From assembly GCF_003259365.1 (NCBI RefSeq), contig NZ_QLLY01000008.1:62001-126000 (forward strand): DNA of 64,000 nt, in the 5' to 3' direction. The notes under the pieces were generated by a model. That model was not told the origin of the DNA and made no database searches. It saw nothing but the letters and a program-made list of their open reading frames with translations. Positions 62,727 through 64,000 of this stretch are shown in pieces; position 1 is the stretch's first letter; every line of letters starts with the position of its first letter. Source of the DNA: Streptomyces sp. PsTaAH-137 (GTDB lineage Bacteria > Actinomycetota > Actinomycetes > Streptomycetales > Streptomycetaceae). A program made the position numbers and the translations under genes.

Positions 62727-64000
62727 TCAGTCGTCGAGGCGCAAGCGACTCGCGGAGCGCACCGCGTCCGCGAGCTCCGTGACGTCCGGATCCTCCGTCG
62801 CGGAGGTCAACCCCGCAGCCCTCCGAGAGAGTTCGGGCAACCCCGGCTCCCCCGGATACGGCTCACTCGCACCCTCGCCCAAGCGGTGAGCGAAGTAGGC
62901 GGCGACGGCGTCCACCCGCAGCCGGGGCGAGGTCTCCTTGGACCAGAGGTCCCCGCCGAGCGCGGAGACCGCGATGTCGCCGGAGGCCTCCCGGGGCTTC
63001 CGGCTCTCCGGGTCGAGCCAGCGCACCGTGGCCTTCGCGACCCGGCCGGACCGCGCGCCGTCGCGGAGCCTGACCGCGTACAACGCCGTCACCGTGTGGC
63101 CGGGGCCGATCTCCCCGCCGTCGACGCTGTCGTCCCGGAAGTCGTCGTCGGCGACGCGGCGGTCGTCGTAGCCGAGGAGCCGGAAATCAGCGACGGTGTC
63201 CTGGTCGAAGGCGACCTGCGCCTTGGCGTCGCGGGCCCGCAACTCGATGTTGGCGGGCAGCTGTTCGGTGAAGACCTTGCGGGCCTCGTCCTCCGACGAC
63301 ACGTAGGAGGTGTGGCCGTCGCCCTGGTCCGCGAGCTGTTCCATGAGCGCGTCGCCGTAGTCGCTGCCAACGCCCACGCCGAAGAGGGTGATGCCGTGCT
63401 CGCGGCGGGCGTCGGCGACCCGGTCCAGGATCGCCTCGGCGTCGGTCTCACCGGTGTTGGCGAGGGCGTCGGAGAGGAGGACGACCCGGTTCGTCGCCCC
63501 GGGCCTCGCTCCCTTCACGGCGGTGGCGTAGCCGGTGGTGATGCCCGCCCCCAGGTTGGTGGAGTCGGTGGCCTCGAGGGTGTCGACGGCGTCCTGGACC
63601 TCCTCGCGGACCGGGCCGCCCTTGATGCCCAGGCGGGTCATCGGGAGCACCGTCCGCGCCTCCCCGCTGAAGGTGACCAGGGCGATCGAGTCGTCGGCGC
63701 GGAGCCGCTCGGTGAGCTGCGACAGGGAGCTGCGGACCAGGTCGAGGCGGCCGGGCTGCCCCATCGAACCGGAGATGTCGACGACGAACGTCAGCGTCAC
63801 CGGCGCCCGTTCGCCGTCCGCCGGTGGCTGCGCCGTGGCGAGACCGACCCGCATCAGACGCCAGCCGTCGTCCCCGGTGCGGGCGCCGTCCACGGTCACG
63901 GAGAAGCCGTTGCCCGTGGGGCGCGGGTAGCCCTGCCGGAAGCTGTTGACGAACTCCTCCGGGCGGACCGAACCCGCGTCGGGCAGGCGGCCGTCGGCCA
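62727..64000 (-). CDS. YfbK-type VWA-domain protein (5' end outside window)
   Basis: The frame runs from the stop at 62727 to the right edge, 424 visible residues. GTG 63899 is not the start: 33 more residues in frame (including SVRPEEFVNSFRQGYPRPTGNGF) match the family's N-terminal von_Willebrand region. VWA MIDAS: TFVVDISGSMGQ, with TNLGAGITTGY and VVLLSDALANTG further on. A C-terminal DUF3520-like part follows (AVRLRDGARSGRVAKATVRW). Family members are usually lipoproteins; the signal part lies outside. Confidence 0.88.
   Translation of the reverse strand, partial: ADGRLPDAGSVRPEEFVNSFRQGYPRPTGNGFSVTVDGARTGDDGWRLMRVGLATAQPPADGERAPVTLTFVVDISGSMGQPGRLDLVRSSLSQLTERLRADDSIALVTFSGEARTVLPMTRLGIKGGPVREEVQDAVDTLEATDSTNLGAGITTGYATAVKGARPGATNRVVLLSDALANTGETDAEAILDRVADARREHGITLFGVGVGSDYGDALMEQLADQGDGHTSYVSSEDEARKVFTEQLPANIELRARDAKAQVAFDQDTVADFRLLGYDDRRVADDDFRDDSVDGGEIGPGHTVTALYAVRLRDGARSGRVAKATVRWLDPESRKPREASGDIAVSALGGDLWSKETSPRLRVDAVAAYFAHRLGEGASEPYPGEPGLPELSRRAAGLTSATEDPDVTELADAVRSASRLRLDD

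Noticed and set aside
63897..63899. GTG as the true start of the right-edge VWA gene
   Set aside because: The frame continues upstream with family-typical sequence to the window edge, so the gene is partial.

Overview
The window is high-GC actinobacterial chromosome, almost certainly Streptomyces. Supporting signs are GTG and TTG starts, dense operons with 1- and 4-base overlaps, a PknG/GlnX/GlnH cluster, a tail-less second SSB (SsbB type), an LAxTG sortase substrate with a thioester domain, and a pSAM2-type integrative element in a tRNA-Arg gene.

Left chromosomal part (1-26,900). A partial sugar-kinase gene is followed by a seven-gene forward cluster (987-11,335): GlnX-like membrane protein, GlnH-like binding protein, coiled-coil protein, PknG-like Ser/Thr kinase, PP2C phosphatase, VWA protein and FHA protein. 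It reads as an amino-acid sensing pathway with its own kinase, phosphatase and phosphothreonine reader. Then come a PCMT-like methyltransferase, a truncated hemoglobin, a minus-strand ettA/thioesterase/hypothetical operon, a small accessory patch (16.0-18.5 kb), a dienelactone-hydrolase homologue lacking its nucleophile, a threonine/serine dehydratase, a thioester surface protein, ssbB and a pair of GTPases.

Integrated element (26,901-51,997, about 25 kb). A 53-bp direct repeat of the 3' end of tRNA-Arg(TCT) marks both ends. The left 8.5 kb is a pSAM2-like AICE core: integrase, excisionase, RepSA-type initiator, spread/transfer proteins, FtsK-type TraSA, an SCO3933-family regulator, a KorSA-like GntR repressor and a NUDIX protein. 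The DUF2637 spread gene is split by an in-frame TGA. The cargo is a defence island. It holds a Vsr plus C5-methyltransferase pair divergent from a GIY-YIG nuclease, and a second Eco29kI-like module with the same divergent layout whose methyltransferase is a wreck. Between them lies a GHKL ATPase / PD-(D/E)XK / Z1 helicase operon of the MORC-related restriction type. A decayed IS630 copy sits inside the island. A conserved GntR-regulated cluster fills the right end.

Right chromosomal part (52,000-64,000). A ribbon-helix-helix protein with repeated TGGYGCCA motifs upstream is followed by a DUF4097 protein and a DrrAB-type ABC exporter. Next is a lipid/steroid-type metabolism block (GMC oxidoreductase, FadD-like ligase, TetR regulator, SCP2 protein, acyl-CoA dehydrogenase) with matching GTAAG-arm operators in both divergent promoters. 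A partial YfbK-type VWA gene runs off the right edge. A dispersed palindromic repeat lies at three intergenic sites (0.7, 11.4 and 62.6 kb).
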